Assembly: GCF_030285665.1 (NCBI RefSeq)
Contig: NZ_CP127295.1
Coordinates: 1,860,001-1,924,000, forward strand
Direction: 5' to 3'
Source: Amycolatopsis mongoliensis
GTDB lineage: Bacteria; Actinomycetota; Actinomycetes; Mycobacteriales; Pseudonocardiaceae
DNA: 64,000 nucleotides
In this document: in pieces, positions 24,636 to 33,323 of the stretch
Numbering within the stretch: the first letter of the stretch is position 1
Layout of the letters: the number at the start of each line of letters is the position of its first letter
The notes under the pieces: model-generated
Database searches by the model: none
Told to the model about the DNA's origin: nothing
The model's input: only the letters and a program-made list of their open reading frames with translations
Made by a program: the position numbers and the translations under genes

Positions 24636-25517
24636 TCAGCTTTCGGTGTGCACCGGCTCCGGCTTCACCGGACGGCGACGGCGGTTCAGCCGCCAGCCCA
24701 CCCACGCCAGCGGGACCACGAGCAGCAGGAACGGCGCCACCGCGCCCAGCACGGTCAGCAGGCCACCGCCGAAGGTCAGGAACGCGTCCCAGCCGCCCGC
24801 CAGCCCGCCGAGGAAACCGCTGTGGTCCTCCTGCGCGGGCGGCGGCGCGGCCACGCTCCGGACGGTCATCGCCACGGTCGCCATCGCGACGCTGCCGGCG
24901 AGGGAGTTCCGCTGCTGTTCGAGCGATTCGAGCGCCGACTCGCGGCTCGTCAGCTCGCTTTCGATCGATGTGATGTCCGACACGGAGCTCGCCTGCGAGA
25001 GCAGCGCACGGATCCGCTCGACCGACTTCCGCTGCGTCGCCAGCCGCGCTTCGACGTCGACGACCTGCTCGGTGACGTCCTGGGTGTTCAGCTCCCGCTT
25101 CACCATGCTCGAGCCGAGGTGCGAGAGCTGGTCGAGCACGGGGTCGAGCTTGTCCGCGGGCACCGCCAGCGACAGCGTCGCCGAGTCCTCCCCGGTCGCC
25201 TCCTGCCCGGTGTAACCGCCGGCGCCCAGCGCGATCCCGCGGGCCTGCGCGACGACGTCGACGACCTTGGTGGCGGTCAGCTCCAGCCGGGCGCTGCGCG
25301 AGAGCTTGCGATCGGTGGCGCCGGCCTGCGGCGGCGTCACTTTCGAACCCTGTTCGGTCTTCCCGGTGTTCCCGGTGCCTTGCTGCGGCGCGGCGGGCAC
25401 GCGCGCCGAACCCGCACTGTCCGCCGTGGACGACGCTCCGTTGTCCGCCGCCGAGCACCCGGCCAGTGCCAGCGTCGCCGCCGTGATCGCGAGCGCCGCT
25501 CTCCATCGAGTCCGCAT
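24636..25517 (-). CDS. DUF4349 domain lipoprotein
   Basis: A 293-residue protein with signal peptide MRTRWRAALAITAATLALAGC; LAGC is a clear lipobox. A DUF4349 domain follows (about 70-225): SRSARLELTATKVVDVVAQ, GGYTGQEATGEDSATLSLAVPADKLDPVLDQL, and a coiled-coil segment DVEARLATQRKSVERIRALL... ELTSRESALESLEQQRN. A single C-terminal membrane helix (LLTVLGAVAPFLLLVVPLAWVGW) ends in basic residues, so both ends may be membrane-attached. The function of the family is unknown. Start ATG 25517. Confidence 0.88.
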   Translation of the reverse strand: MRTRWRAALAITAATLALAGCSAADNGASSTADSAGSARVPAAPQQGTGNTGKTEQGSKVTPPQAGATDRKLSRSARLELTATKVVDVVAQARGIALGAGGYTGQEATGEDSATLSLAVPADKLDPVLDQLSHLGSSMVKRELNTQDVTEQVVDVEARLATQRKSVERIRALLSQASSVSDITSIESELTSRESALESLEQQRNSLAGSVAMATVAMTVRSVAAPPPAQEDHSGFLGGLAGGWDAFLTFGGGLLTVLGAVAPFLLLVVPLAWVGWRLNRRRRPVKPEPVHTES

Positions 25518-25586
25518 CCTGATCTCCCTCCAGTTTCGACTGGCGGTGAGACGGATGTCCGGTTCAGGGCCGTTGCACGGCCCGGG

Positions 25587-26099
25587 TCACGACTCGGTCA
25601 AGCCCGGTTCGTGCGGCTGGGCGGGCGCGACGAGGTGCTTGAACGCCTGCAGGTTGGCCAGCGACTCGCCGCGGGAGACGCGCCAGTCCCACTCCCGCTT
25701 GATCGACGTCGCGAAGCCGAGCTCCAGCAGCGTGTTGAAGTCGCCGTCGGCGGCTTCCAGGACCTGGCCGAGCACCTTGTCGAGCTCGTCGGCGGTCATC
25801 GTGTCCTTGCCGAACCGGCCGACCAGGTAGATGTCGCCAAGACTGTCCACTGTGTAGTGCACACCGTAGAGTTTCGCGTTGCGCTGCAACAGGAACCGGT
25901 AAACGTCCTCATGGGACTCGTCGGGACGCCGGCAGACGAAGGCCTCCACCGAAAACGCGTGGTCGCCGTCGACGAGCCACGCGTTCGTCTGCAGCTTCTT
26001 CGTTCCCGGCAGCGTGACGAAGTACTTGCCGGGACCGCGCTTGTCGTACTTCAGCTCCGCAGAGTCCAAAGTAGACTGGATCAGCTCGTCCAGGCTCAC
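25587..26099 (-). CDS. YbjN domain protein
   Basis: A 170-residue YbjN-family protein with a type III secretion chaperone-like fold: [60 protein letters not shown] and [11 protein letters not shown] 26099 overlaps the mshA stop by 4 nt, so it is translated after mshA. The same mshA-ybjN order occurs in mycobacteria (Rv0486-Rv0487). The biochemical role is unknown; coupling to mycothiol synthesis is suggested by the conserved operon only. Confidence 0.88.
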   Translation of the reverse strand: MSLDELIQSTLDSAELKYDKRGPGKYFVTLPGTKKLQTNAWLVDGDHAFSVEAFVCRRPDESHEDVYRFLLQRNAKLYGVHYTVDSLGDIYLVGRFGKDTMTADELDKVLGQVLEAADGDFNTLLELGFATSIKREWDWRVSRGESLANLQAFKHLVAPAQPHEPGLTES

Positions 26100-27400
26100 A
26101 CCGCCACCTCCGCGCGCAGGTCCAGCGCGTGCCGGAAAGCGCTGGTGGCCTGAGCATAGATGTCGAGGAGCGCGTCCGTCGTACGACGCCAGGAGAACCG
26201 CCGCGCGTGCACGACGGCGTTCGCGCCGAGCTCGGCGCGCCGGTCCGGGCGCAGGGCGACGGCGGCGAGCGCGTCCGCCCACTCCTCCGCGCCGTGCCCG
26301 GGGACCAGCAGGCCGGACACGCCGTGCGGCACCGCCACCGGCAGCCCGCCGACCTCGGCCGCGACCACCGGCGTCCCGCAGGCCTGCGCCTCCAGGGCGA
26401 CCAGCCCGAACGACTCGTTGTAGCTGGGCACCGCGACGACGTCGGCTGCGCGGAAAACCCGGGCGAGCGCCTCGCCCGGCTGCGGCGGCAGGAACCGGAC
26501 CTGCCGCTCGATGCCGAGGGAAACGGCGAGCTCGCGCAGGGCCTGCGGCTGCTCCAGCCCGGTGCCGGACGGTCCGCCGACGACCAGCACGACCAGCTTC
26601 GGTGCCAGCTCGGGGCGGCGGCGCAGCAGGGCCGCCGCGGCGTGCAGCAGCACGTCCGGCGCCTTCAGCGGCTGGATCCGGCCGGCGAAGGCCAGCACGA
26701 CGTCGTCGGCGGCCAGGCCCAGCTCGGCGCGGGCGTCCCGCTGGGGGCCCGGCGTGAAGCGATCGAGGTCGACGCCCGGCGGCACGGCGTGCACCGCGTG
26801 CGGCTCGGCGTCGTAGAGGTCGATGAGCTGCCGGGCCTCGACCGCGGTGTTGGCGACCAGCCGGTCGGCCTCGGCGACCACCTGCTCCTCGCCGATCACG
26901 CGGGTGCGCGGCTCGGGCTTGTCCCCCTCGGCCAGCGCGGCGTTCTTGACCTTCGCCAGGGTGTGCGCGGTGTGCACCAGCGGTACGGACCACCGGTCGC
27001 GGGCGAGCCAGCCGACCTGGCCCGACAGCCAGTAGTGCGAGTGGATGAGGTCGTAGTAGCCGGGCTCGTGGAAGGCCTCGGTGCGCAGCACGCCGGAGGT
27101 GAACGCGCACAGCTGCGCGGGCAGCTCGTCGCGGCTCAGCGGCTCGAACGGGCCCGCCTGCACGTGCCGGACGGTCACGCCCGGCGCGAGCTCGGCCACC
27201 GGCGGCTGGTCCGACGCCGTCGCGCGGGTGAACACCTCGACCTCGACCCCGCGGCGGGCCATCTCGGTCGCCGTCTGGCTGACGTAGACGTTCATCCCGC
27301 CCGCGTCGCCCGTTCCTGGCTGCTCGAGCGGCGAGGTGTGCACGGAGAGCACCGCGACCCGGCGCGGCGCGGCACGGAACCCCCGGATGGAGCTGGTCAC
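26096..27400 (-). CDS. mshA: D-inositol-3-phosphate glycosyltransferase (mycothiol synthesis)
   Basis: A GT4 glycosyltransferase that links UDP-GlcNAc to inositol-1-phosphate, the first step of mycothiol synthesis. [21 protein letters not shown] and [25 protein letters not shown] form the MshA N-terminal signature; [42 protein letters not shown] and [22 protein letters not shown] (ExFGxxxxEA) follow in order. GTG 27400 was chosen: GGGAGA lies 8 nt upstream and the protein (434 residues) has the normal length. Its presence places the organism among the mycothiol-producing actinobacteria. Confidence 0.95.
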   Translation of the reverse strand: MTSSIRGFRAAPRRVAVLSVHTSPLEQPGTGDAGGMNVYVSQTATEMARRGVEVEVFTRATASDQPPVAELAPGVTVRHVQAGPFEPLSRDELPAQLCAFTSGVLRTEAFHEPGYYDLIHSHYWLSGQVGWLARDRWSVPLVHTAHTLAKVKNAALAEGDKPEPRTRVIGEEQVVAEADRLVANTAVEARQLIDLYDAEPHAVHAVPPGVDLDRFTPGPQRDARAELGLAADDVVLAFAGRIQPLKAPDVLLHAAAALLRRRPELAPKLVVLVVGGPSGTGLEQPQALRELAVSLGIERQVRFLPPQPGEALARVFRAADVVAVPSYNESFGLVALEAQACGTPVVAAEVGGLPVAVPHGVSGLLVPGHGAEEWADALAAVALRPDRRAELGANAVVHARRFSWRRTTDALLDIYAQATSAFRHALDLRAEVAV

Positions 27401-27422
27401 CTTGGTCGTCTCCCGCGTTACG

Positions 27423-28238
27423 TCAGCATTCCTCGGCGAACTGCCGGAGTACCGCGTCGAACTCGTCGGCGGACTCGGCGAAGGGCGCATGCCCCCCGTC
27501 AAGGAACCAACGCCCGGTGGCACCCGGAATCTTCCCGATCGTGTGCTCGGCCGCCGCGGGGTCGATCACGCGGTCGTGCGAACCGTGCACGACCAGGGTC
27601 GGCTTGTCGATCGCGGCCAGGACTTCTTCGCTGCCGATGTCCCGGCGGAACAGGGCCGCGCGGACCGAAGGGGGCACGCTCAGAGAAGCCCCGAGCAGGG
27701 CCTGGACCTGCGCGCCGGGCACCGGGCCGCCGGCCATTTCGCGGCTGAACGCCGTGAGCGCCGGGACCGCGATGTCCGGATCATCCGAAAGCATCGCCCG
27801 CATGTGCTCGCGCATCAGCGGGCCGACGCGCCCGCCCGCCCGGTCGCGGCCGATCTCGGTGATCGCGCCGACGAGCACGATCCCGCGCAGCCGTGCGGTG
27901 CCGTGCACCCGGATGTGGTCCACCAGCACCAGGCCGCCGTAGGACCAGGCGACGACGATCGCGTCCGGCCCGGCGAAGTCGAGCACCGCGGCGAGGTCGT
28001 CGGCCCAGACCACCGGGTCGTCGTAGCCCGCGGCCGGGACGTCGGACGCGCCGTGCCCGCGCAGGTCCATCGCGACCAGGCGGAACCGCTCGGTCAGCGC
28101 CGGGTCGGCGAGCTGCGCCGCCCAGCAGCCGGACGACTGCGCCCAGCCGTGCACGAACACGATCGGCCTGCTGTTCCCGGCCCCTTCGACCCGCAGGCCG
28201 AGGCGTGTCCCGCCGTGCCCGACGACTTCGGTGCGCAC
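27423..28238 (-). CDS. Alpha/beta hydrolase
   Basis: A 271-residue alpha/beta-hydrolase fold protein. The oxyanion motif is [13 protein letters not shown], followed by [10 protein letters not shown]. The nucleophile elbow is VAWSYGGLV, i.e. A-x-S-x-G-G rather than the common G-x-S-x-G. The acid is likely Asp in [11 protein letters not shown], and the His is in [11 protein letters not shown] 28238 starts 3 nt after the L,D-transpeptidase stop, so the two are an operon. Substrate unknown. Confidence 0.87.
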   Translation of the reverse strand: MRTEVVGHGGTRLGLRVEGAGNSRPIVFVHGWAQSSGCWAAQLADPALTERFRLVAMDLRGHGASDVPAAGYDDPVVWADDLAAVLDFAGPDAIVVAWSYGGLVLVDHIRVHGTARLRGIVLVGAITEIGRDRAGGRVGPLMREHMRAMLSDDPDIAVPALTAFSREMAGGPVPGAQVQALLGASLSVPPSVRAALFRRDIGSEEVLAAIDKPTLVVHGSHDRVIDPAAAEHTIGKIPGATGRWFLDGGHAPFAESADEFDAVLRQFAEEC

Positions 28239-28241
28239 GGG

Positions 28242-29417
28242 CTACTTCGCACCCAGCCCTTGCCAGGCCGACCAGCTGTAGTTCCAGTCCTTGACGTCCG
28301 AGGCCATCGGCGCGCCCAGCTTCGAGCCGGTGATCTCGACCGGGTCGCCGATCAGCGCGGAGTCGTAGAAGTCCTTGGCGTCGGCCTCGAGGAGGTTGAC
28401 GCAGCCGTGGGAGTTGTTGGTCTTCCCGATGTTGGCCGCGTTGTCCTGGTTCTCGTGGATGTACTCGCCGTGGTTGGAGAACCGGCAGGCCCACTTCTTG
28501 TTGACGTTCGTGTAGCCGTAGCGGGCGTTGTCGAACACCGCCGTCGGCTCCCGGGTCATGATGATGTAGGTGCCGTTGGGGGTGTTGCGGTCGACCTCGG
28601 CGTCCAGGCCGTTCGCGCACGGGTAGCTCTTGACCTGGGAACCGTTGCGGTAGACGAGCATCTGGTGGTCCGGGGTGTTGACCTTGACCACCTGGTTGCG
28701 GCCGATCTTGAACTTCGTGGTGACGTCCGCCTTGCCGTACGCGCCACCGCCCAGCTCGACGCCGTACAGCTTCGCCTCGACGCTGACGGTGATGTTCTGC
28801 GGCCAGTACTCCTTCGGCCGGTAGTCGACCTGGCTGTCGGAGAGCCAGCCCCAGGCGCCTTCGACGTTCTTGTCCGTCTTGACGGACAGGGCCTTCTCGA
28901 CCGCCGCGCGGTCCTTGACCGGCGAAGCGAACTTGACGCTGATCGGCATGGCCACGCCGACCTGCTGGTTGTCGGCCGGGTTGAGCGTGGCGCGGACCTG
29001 CTTGGCCGGGGTGACCGTGCTGAAGGTGCCGGTGAGCTCGACGGGCTTGCCGTCGGTGCCGGTGGCCTTGGCCGCGTAGGTGTAGGTCTTGCCGTAGCCG
29101 AGCGGCTCGGAGCTGGTCCAGGTGAGCCCGTCCGGCGCGGTGTCGCCCTTGACGGCCTTGCCCCCGTCGGCGGTCACCTTGCACTCGGTGAGCTTGCCGT
29201 CGGCGACCTTGATCACGACGGGCTTGAGGACGGAAGCGTCCTTGGCGTTGACGGCGGGCTCGGCCGTGATCTTCGCCACGGGCTGCGCGCCCTCACCGTC
29301 GGCACCCGCGGCGCCGGTGGGCAGCGCGGTGCCGTCGTTCGTGCTCGAACACGCCGCGGCGACCAGGGCGGCCCCCGCCGCCAGAGCGGCCTTGAAGACC
29401 GTACGCCGTTCGATCAC
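28242..29417 (-). CDS. L,D-transpeptidase lipoprotein (YkuD domain)
   Basis: A 391-residue peptidoglycan cross-linking enzyme that makes 3-3 links. The signal peptide ends LVAAACSS, a lipobox-like cleavage site. Ig-like domains (about 55-250) precede the YkuD domain, whose catalytic motif HGEYIHENQD... SHGCVNL has the His and nucleophilic Cys; the triad-region spacing is the mycobacterial LDT type. GTG 29417 has GGGAGG 5 nt upstream. The adjacent murB fits cell-wall synthesis, and the mycobacterial LprQ-murB pair (Rv0483-Rv0482) has the same order. Confidence 0.93.
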   Translation of the reverse strand: MIERRTVFKAALAAGAALVAAACSSTNDGTALPTGAAGADGEGAQPVAKITAEPAVNAKDASVLKPVVIKVADGKLTECKVTADGGKAVKGDTAPDGLTWTSSEPLGYGKTYTYAAKATGTDGKPVELTGTFSTVTPAKQVRATLNPADNQQVGVAMPISVKFASPVKDRAAVEKALSVKTDKNVEGAWGWLSDSQVDYRPKEYWPQNITVSVEAKLYGVELGGGAYGKADVTTKFKIGRNQVVKVNTPDHQMLVYRNGSQVKSYPCANGLDAEVDRNTPNGTYIIMTREPTAVFDNARYGYTNVNKKWACRFSNHGEYIHENQDNAANIGKTNNSHGCVNLLEADAKDFYDSALIGDPVEITGSKLGAPMASDVKDWNYSWSAWQGLGAK

Positions 29418-29576
29418 CGAAACCTCCCGAGTTCCCCCGCCGGCCAGCGGGGCACACGCCCTTAGCGCTGGTAGCCCAGCCGACGTTACCCGCCGAAAGG
29501 TAAAGACCATCCGATCAGGTGGCGCCGCCTATGTCGACAAAGACGTCCTGTACACGTCCAGGTTGCCCGTTTCGGC

Positions 29577-30635
29577 TCAAATCACGCAGTTGATCAGCAA
29601 CGGTTCCGGGTGGAGCCGGACGCCGAAGCGCTCGTAGACGCCGTCGCGGACCTCGCGGGCCAGCGCCAGCAGGTCCTCGGTCGTCGCGTCGCCGCGGTTG
29701 GTCAGCGCCAGCGTGTGCTTGGTCGACAGCGAGACGCGGTTCCCCGGCCCGGGGTACCCCTTCGCGAAACCGGCGCGCTCGATCAGCCAGGCCGCCGACA
29801 GCTTGACGCCGCCCTCGGCCGGGTACTGCGGAGCCTCGGAGCCCACGCTGTCCGTGATGCGTGCCAGGACCCCGTCCGCCTCGGCCGACGGGACGATCGG
29901 ATTGGTGAAGAAGGAGCCCGCGCTCCACGTGTCGTGGTCGTCCGGGTCGAGCACCATGCCCTTGCCGCGACGCAGCTCGAGCACGGCTTCGCGCGCTTCG
30001 GCCGCCGGGACGCGGGCCCCGATCTCGACGCCGAGCGTGCGCGCCAGCTCGGCGTAGCGGATGGGCGCGGAGAGGCCGTCCTCGCGGATCTCGAAGCGGA
30101 CCGAGAGGACGACGCCGGTGTCGGTGCCCTTGAGGACGCTGGTGCGGTAGGCGAAGCCGAGCTCGTCCGCCTTGAGCGTGCGCACTTCGCGCGTCCGCCG
30201 GTCGTACAGCTCCAGCGAGACGATGGACTCGGCGACTTCGCAGCCGTACGCGCCGACGTTCTGGATCGGCGTCGCGCCGACGCTGCCCGGGATGCCGGAG
30301 AGGCATTCGAGCCCGCCCAGGCCCGCTCCGACCAGCCCGGCGACGAACGCGTCCCAGTTCTGGCCGGCCTCGACCTCCACGACGTCACCGTCGTCGCGCC
30401 GCCAGCCGGTGTTCGCGACCTCGATCAGCGTGCCGTCGAACCCCGCGTCCGCGACGACCAGGTTGGAGCCGCCGCCGAGCAGCAGCACCGGTTCGCCCGC
30501 CGCGTCGGCCTCGCGGACCGCCGCGACGAGGTCTTCGCTGGTCACGGCGCTGACGAAGTGGCGGGCCGGGCCGCCGAGGCGCAGCGTGGTGTACGCGGAG
30601 AGCTTCGGGAGTGCGGGAGTTCGGGCGGTGTTCAC
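29577..30635 (-). CDS. murB: UDP-N-acetylenolpyruvoylglucosamine reductase
   Basis: Reduces UDP-GlcNAc-enolpyruvate to UDP-MurNAc with NADPH and FAD. The FAD-binding part reads YTTLRLGGPARHFVSA and LLLGGGSNLVV, then GIPGSVGATPIQNVGAYG. The catalytic Ser is in WSAGSFFTNPIV, and the C-terminal substrate domain contains SAAWLIERAGFAKGY and KHTLALTNRGDA. The 352-residue length is normal. GTG 30635 is the start (VNTARTPALPKLS); it lies back to back with the DUF2505 gene, only 24 nt apart, so both promoters overlap. Confidence 0.96.
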   Translation of the reverse strand: MNTARTPALPKLSAYTTLRLGGPARHFVSAVTSEDLVAAVREADAAGEPVLLLGGGSNLVVADAGFDGTLIEVANTGWRRDDGDVVEVEAGQNWDAFVAGLVGAGLGGLECLSGIPGSVGATPIQNVGAYGCEVAESIVSLELYDRRTREVRTLKADELGFAYRTSVLKGTDTGVVLSVRFEIREDGLSAPIRYAELARTLGVEIGARVPAAEAREAVLELRRGKGMVLDPDDHDTWSAGSFFTNPIVPSAEADGVLARITDSVGSEAPQYPAEGGVKLSAAWLIERAGFAKGYPGPGNRVSLSTKHTLALTNRGDATTEDLLALAREVRDGVYERFGVRLHPEPLLINCVI

Positions 30636-30659
30636 GCGTCTGACGGTACTGTCCGGCTC

Positions 30660-31166
30660 ATGGGATCCCGGATCGAGCACCGTGCTGAGTTCTCCGCCGA
30701 CGTCGCCGCGACGTACGCCGCGGTCGCCGGCGAAGGCGCGCTGCGGGCGCGGCTCGAGCAGCTCGGCGGGCACGGCGCCGCGCTGCTGTCGTACGAGGTC
30801 TCCGGGACGGACCTGCGGTACGAGCTGCGGCAGGGGATCAGCGCCGAGAAGCTGCCCCAGGCGGTGCGGACGCTGCACAAGGGCGACCTGCTGGTGACCC
30901 GCACGCAGACCTGGCGCGTGAGCAACGACGGCACCGGCCGGCAGGGTCAGGCGACGGTCGAGGTCGGCGGCGTCCCGGGTGAGATCGCCGCGCGGACGGC
31001 GTTGCTGGCCAACGGCGGCAAGACGGTGCTGCGGATCAGCGGCGAGGTCACGGTCCGGATCCCGCTGTTCGGCGGGAAGCTGGAAAGCGTCATCTCCGAG
31101 CAGGTCACGAAGCTGCTGGAGCGCGAAGCCGAATTCACGGCGAAGTGGCTCACCGAAGCAAACTGA
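30660..31166 (+). CDS. DUF2505 family protein
   Basis: A 168-residue SRPBCC-like protein: SRIEHRAEFSADVAATYAAV at the start, then TQTWRVSNDGTGRQGQATVEVGG and GEVTVRIPLFGGKLESVISEQVTKLL. The divergent murB-DUF2505 arrangement is shared with mycobacteria (Rv0482-Rv0481c). A -10-like TACTGT (30647-30652) ends 7 nt before ATG 30660 and no ribosome site is visible, so the mRNA is probably leaderless. The 3' end overlaps the next gene by 22 nt. Lipid or hydrophobic-ligand binding is typical of the fold; the function is unknown. Confidence 0.87.
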   Translation: MGSRIEHRAEFSADVAATYAAVAGEGALRARLEQLGGHGAALLSYEVSGTDLRYELRQGISAEKLPQAVRTLHKGDLLVTRTQTWRVSNDGTGRQGQATVEVGGVPGEIAARTALLANGGKTVLRISGEVTVRIPLFGGKLESVISEQVTKLLEREAEFTAKWLTEAN

Positions 31167-31939
31167 GCCCGGTCGGCGCGCCGACCCGCGGCACGACCAA
31201 CCCGAACCGCCTCCGCCGGGTCGACCGGTGGATCACGTACGCGCCCGCGACGACCCGGCTGCTGCGCGCGGCGGGCTCGCCGCTGGTCGTCGACCTCGGT
31301 TACGGCGCTTCGCCGGTGACGACCGTCGAGCTGGCGCGGTGGCTACGGCGCGTCCGGCCGGACGTCCGGGTGCTGGGCCTGGAGCTGGATCCTTCTCGCG
31401 TGGCCTTCGCGCAATCCGCGGCGTCGCCGCCGCTGCTGGACTTCCGCCGCGGCGGGTTCGAGCTGGCCGGGACGCGGCCGGTGCTGGTGCGCGCGTTCAA
31501 CGTCCTGCGGCAGTACGCGGAGGACGAGGTCGCGGGCGCGTGGGGGCTGGTGCTGGACTCGATGGCCCCGGGCGGCCTGCTGGTCGAGGGCACGTGCGAC
31601 GAGATCGGCCGGCTGTCGACGTGGGTGCTGGTTTCGGCGGCCGGGCCGGTGTCCCTGACGTTGTCGATGCGGCTGGCGGGGCTCGAGAAGCCGTCGACGA
31701 TCGCCGAGCGGCTGCCGAAGGCGCTGATCCACCGGAACGTCCCGGGCGAGCGGGTGCACGCGTTGCTCTCGTCTCTCGACGCGTGCTGGGCGACGGCCGC
31801 GCCGCACCAGGCGTTCGGGGTGAAGTCGCGCTGGCTGGAGACGATCCGGCTGCTGGTCGCCCGGGGCTGGCCGGTGGCGGACCCGCGGATCCGCCTGGGT
31901 GAGCTGACGGTCCCCTGGTCCGCGGTCGCCCCCGCCTGA
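31145..31939 (+). CDS. Class I SAM-dependent methyltransferase-like protein
   Basis: A 264-residue protein with the SAM-binding segment LVVDLGYGASPVTTVELARWL, then VRVLGLELDPSRV and VRAFNVLRQYAED. The motif I loop is DLGYGASP, a variant of the usual GxGxG. GTG 31145 starts 22 nt inside the DUF2505 gene, so it is probably translated from the same mRNA. Actinobacterial genomes often pair these two. Substrate unknown. It is followed by palindrome C copy 1. Confidence 0.82.
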   Translation: MAHRSKLSPVGAPTRGTTNPNRLRRVDRWITYAPATTRLLRAAGSPLVVDLGYGASPVTTVELARWLRRVRPDVRVLGLELDPSRVAFAQSAASPPLLDFRRGGFELAGTRPVLVRAFNVLRQYAEDEVAGAWGLVLDSMAPGGLLVEGTCDEIGRLSTWVLVSAAGPVSLTLSMRLAGLEKPSTIAERLPKALIHRNVPGERVHALLSSLDACWATAAPHQAFGVKSRWLETIRLLVARGWPVADPRIRLGELTVPWSAVAPA

Positions 31940-31943
31940 CCAC

Positions 31944-32030
31944 AGCGCCCCAATGTGGCGTTCGGTGCGTCAGACGCACCGAACGCCACATTGGGTGCGT
32001 CTGACGCAACCAACGCCACATTGGGGCGCT
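31944..32030. repeat. 87-bp modular palindrome, family C, copy 1
   Basis: Outer arms of 19 nt, AGCGCCCCAATGTGGCGTT (31944-31962) and its exact complement (32012-32030), flank further inverted modules built on GGTGCGTC and GACGCACC and on CCAATGTGGCGTT and its complement. It starts 5 nt after the methyltransferase stop, upstream of the co-directional DedA gene. Copies 2 and 3 are at 40247-40333 and 63038-63124. Confidence 0.9.
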
Positions 32031-32092
32031 TGTTCACCGGGGCACCCCCGCTGCGTCACCCCGAAGTGACCTGCGGTGATCACCATTGAGCC

Positions 32093-32794
32093 GTGGAACT
32101 GCTGGCGCACGTCACCGAGCTGCTGCGCGACGCCCTGGGCTCGCCGTGGCTGTGGGTGCTCGTCTTCGCCGTGTCCGGGTTGGACGCGCTGCTGCCGTTC
32201 ATGCCCAGCGAGACGACCGTCGTGACCGTCGCCGTGCTGCTCGGGCCCGACCCGGCGGACCTCACCCTGCTCGCCGCCGTCGCGGCGGGCGGGGCGTGGG
32301 CGGGCGACTGCCTCGGGTACGCCGTCGGCCGGGCCGCCGGGCCGCACGCGATCGCGCGGCTGCAGCGGGGCGCGGACGGGCAGCGGCGCTACGCATGGGC
32401 GCGCGAGCAGGTGCGGCGCAACGGCGGGTTGCTGATCATCGCCGCGCGCTACCTGCCCGGCGGACGCGTCGCCAGCGCGCTCGCCACCGGCAGCCTCGGC
32501 TATCCCCTGCACCGGTTCGCACCGCTGGACCTCGCCGGCGCGGCGATCTGGGCGGTCTACAGCGTGCTGATCGGCCTCGCCGGCGGAGCCGCCTTCGCCG
32601 ACGAACCGGTCAAGGGCCTCCTGCTGTCCTTCAGCCTCGGACTCGGTCTGGTGGTCGCGATCGAGGCCGGCCGGCGGCTACGGTCGGCCCATGCTGGAAG
32701 CGATCGACATCCACGCCGACGCGCTGAAGCGGGCGGCGCTGACGGCCGGTCCGGCGGCCCGGGTGCCGAACTGTCCGAAGTGGACTGTTCATGA
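32093..32794 (+). CDS. DedA/SNARE-associated family membrane protein
   Basis: A 233-residue integral membrane protein with about five hydrophobic segments. The family sequence LDALLPFMPSETTVVTVAVLLG and RYLPGGRVASALATGSLGYPLHRFAPLDLAGAAIW match the DedA pattern, with the Arg/Gly-rich re-entrant region. DedA proteins act in lipid-carrier recycling and membrane homeostasis. The last ~35 residues run over the next gene (104-nt overlap), and this hydrophilic tail is unlikely to be conserved. GTG 32093 is the start. Confidence 0.87.
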   Translation: MELLAHVTELLRDALGSPWLWVLVFAVSGLDALLPFMPSETTVVTVAVLLGPDPADLTLLAAVAAGGAWAGDCLGYAVGRAAGPHAIARLQRGADGQRRYAWAREQVRRNGGLLIIAARYLPGGRVASALATGSLGYPLHRFAPLDLAGAAIWAVYSVLIGLAGGAAFADEPVKGLLLSFSLGLGLVVAIEAGRRLRSAHAGSDRHPRRRAEAGGADGRSGGPGAELSEVDCS

Positions 32795-33308
32795 CCTGGT
32801 TGCGCACATCGCCTTCGTGCACGGCTTCGCCGTCGGCCTGGCGGTGAACCGCCCGGTGAGGCCGGAGCCGCCCGCGGACTGGGCCGACGTCCTGGGGTGG
32901 TGGGACGGCCAGCGCCTGGCCCTGCGCGAAGCCCTCGCGAGAGACCCGGAATCCCCGGCGTTCTCGCCGTACCCGGGCTTCGCCGTGACGGTCGGCGACT
33001 GGACTCGCCGGATGGCCCACGAGACGGCGATCCACCGCCTCGACGCGGAATCGGCCCTCGACGACGTCCCGCCGACGCGGTTCGACCCCGGCTTCGCCAA
33101 CGACGGCATCGACGAGTTCCTGACCTACCTCACCCCGCGCTTGGGCAAGAAAGCCGACGTCCGTGTCACGACGCCGGAGCGCACCTGGACGTTCGGCGAG
33201 CCGGTCGCCGAGGTCGCCGGCGCCGCCGACGACGTCTACCGCGCGCTGTGGGGCCGTCCGCACGGCGCGTCCGTCACGGGCGACCTCGCACCGCTCGCGG
33301 CGCCCTGA
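32691..33308 (+). CDS. Maleylpyruvate isomerase-family mycothiol-dependent enzyme (DinB-like)
   Basis: A 205-residue protein with the MDMPI N-terminal helix bundle: LEAIDIHADALKRAALTAGP, VPNCPKWTVHDLVAHIAFVHGF (with a metal-ligand His) and RRMAHETAIHRLDAE. The C-terminal domain contains TPERTWTFGEP. Members use mycothiol or bind metal; no substrate is evident. ATG 32691 lies 104 nt inside the dedA reading frame. TACGGT (32679-32684) ends 6 nt before it, which suggests an internal promoter and leaderless mRNA. Confidence 0.85.
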   Translation: MLEAIDIHADALKRAALTAGPAARVPNCPKWTVHDLVAHIAFVHGFAVGLAVNRPVRPEPPADWADVLGWWDGQRLALREALARDPESPAFSPYPGFAVTVGDWTRRMAHETAIHRLDAESALDDVPPTRFDPGFANDGIDEFLTYLTPRLGKKADVRVTTPERTWTFGEPVAEVAGAADDVYRALWGRPHGASVTGDLAPLAAP

Positions 33309-33323
33309 CCAGCGCGAGGGACA

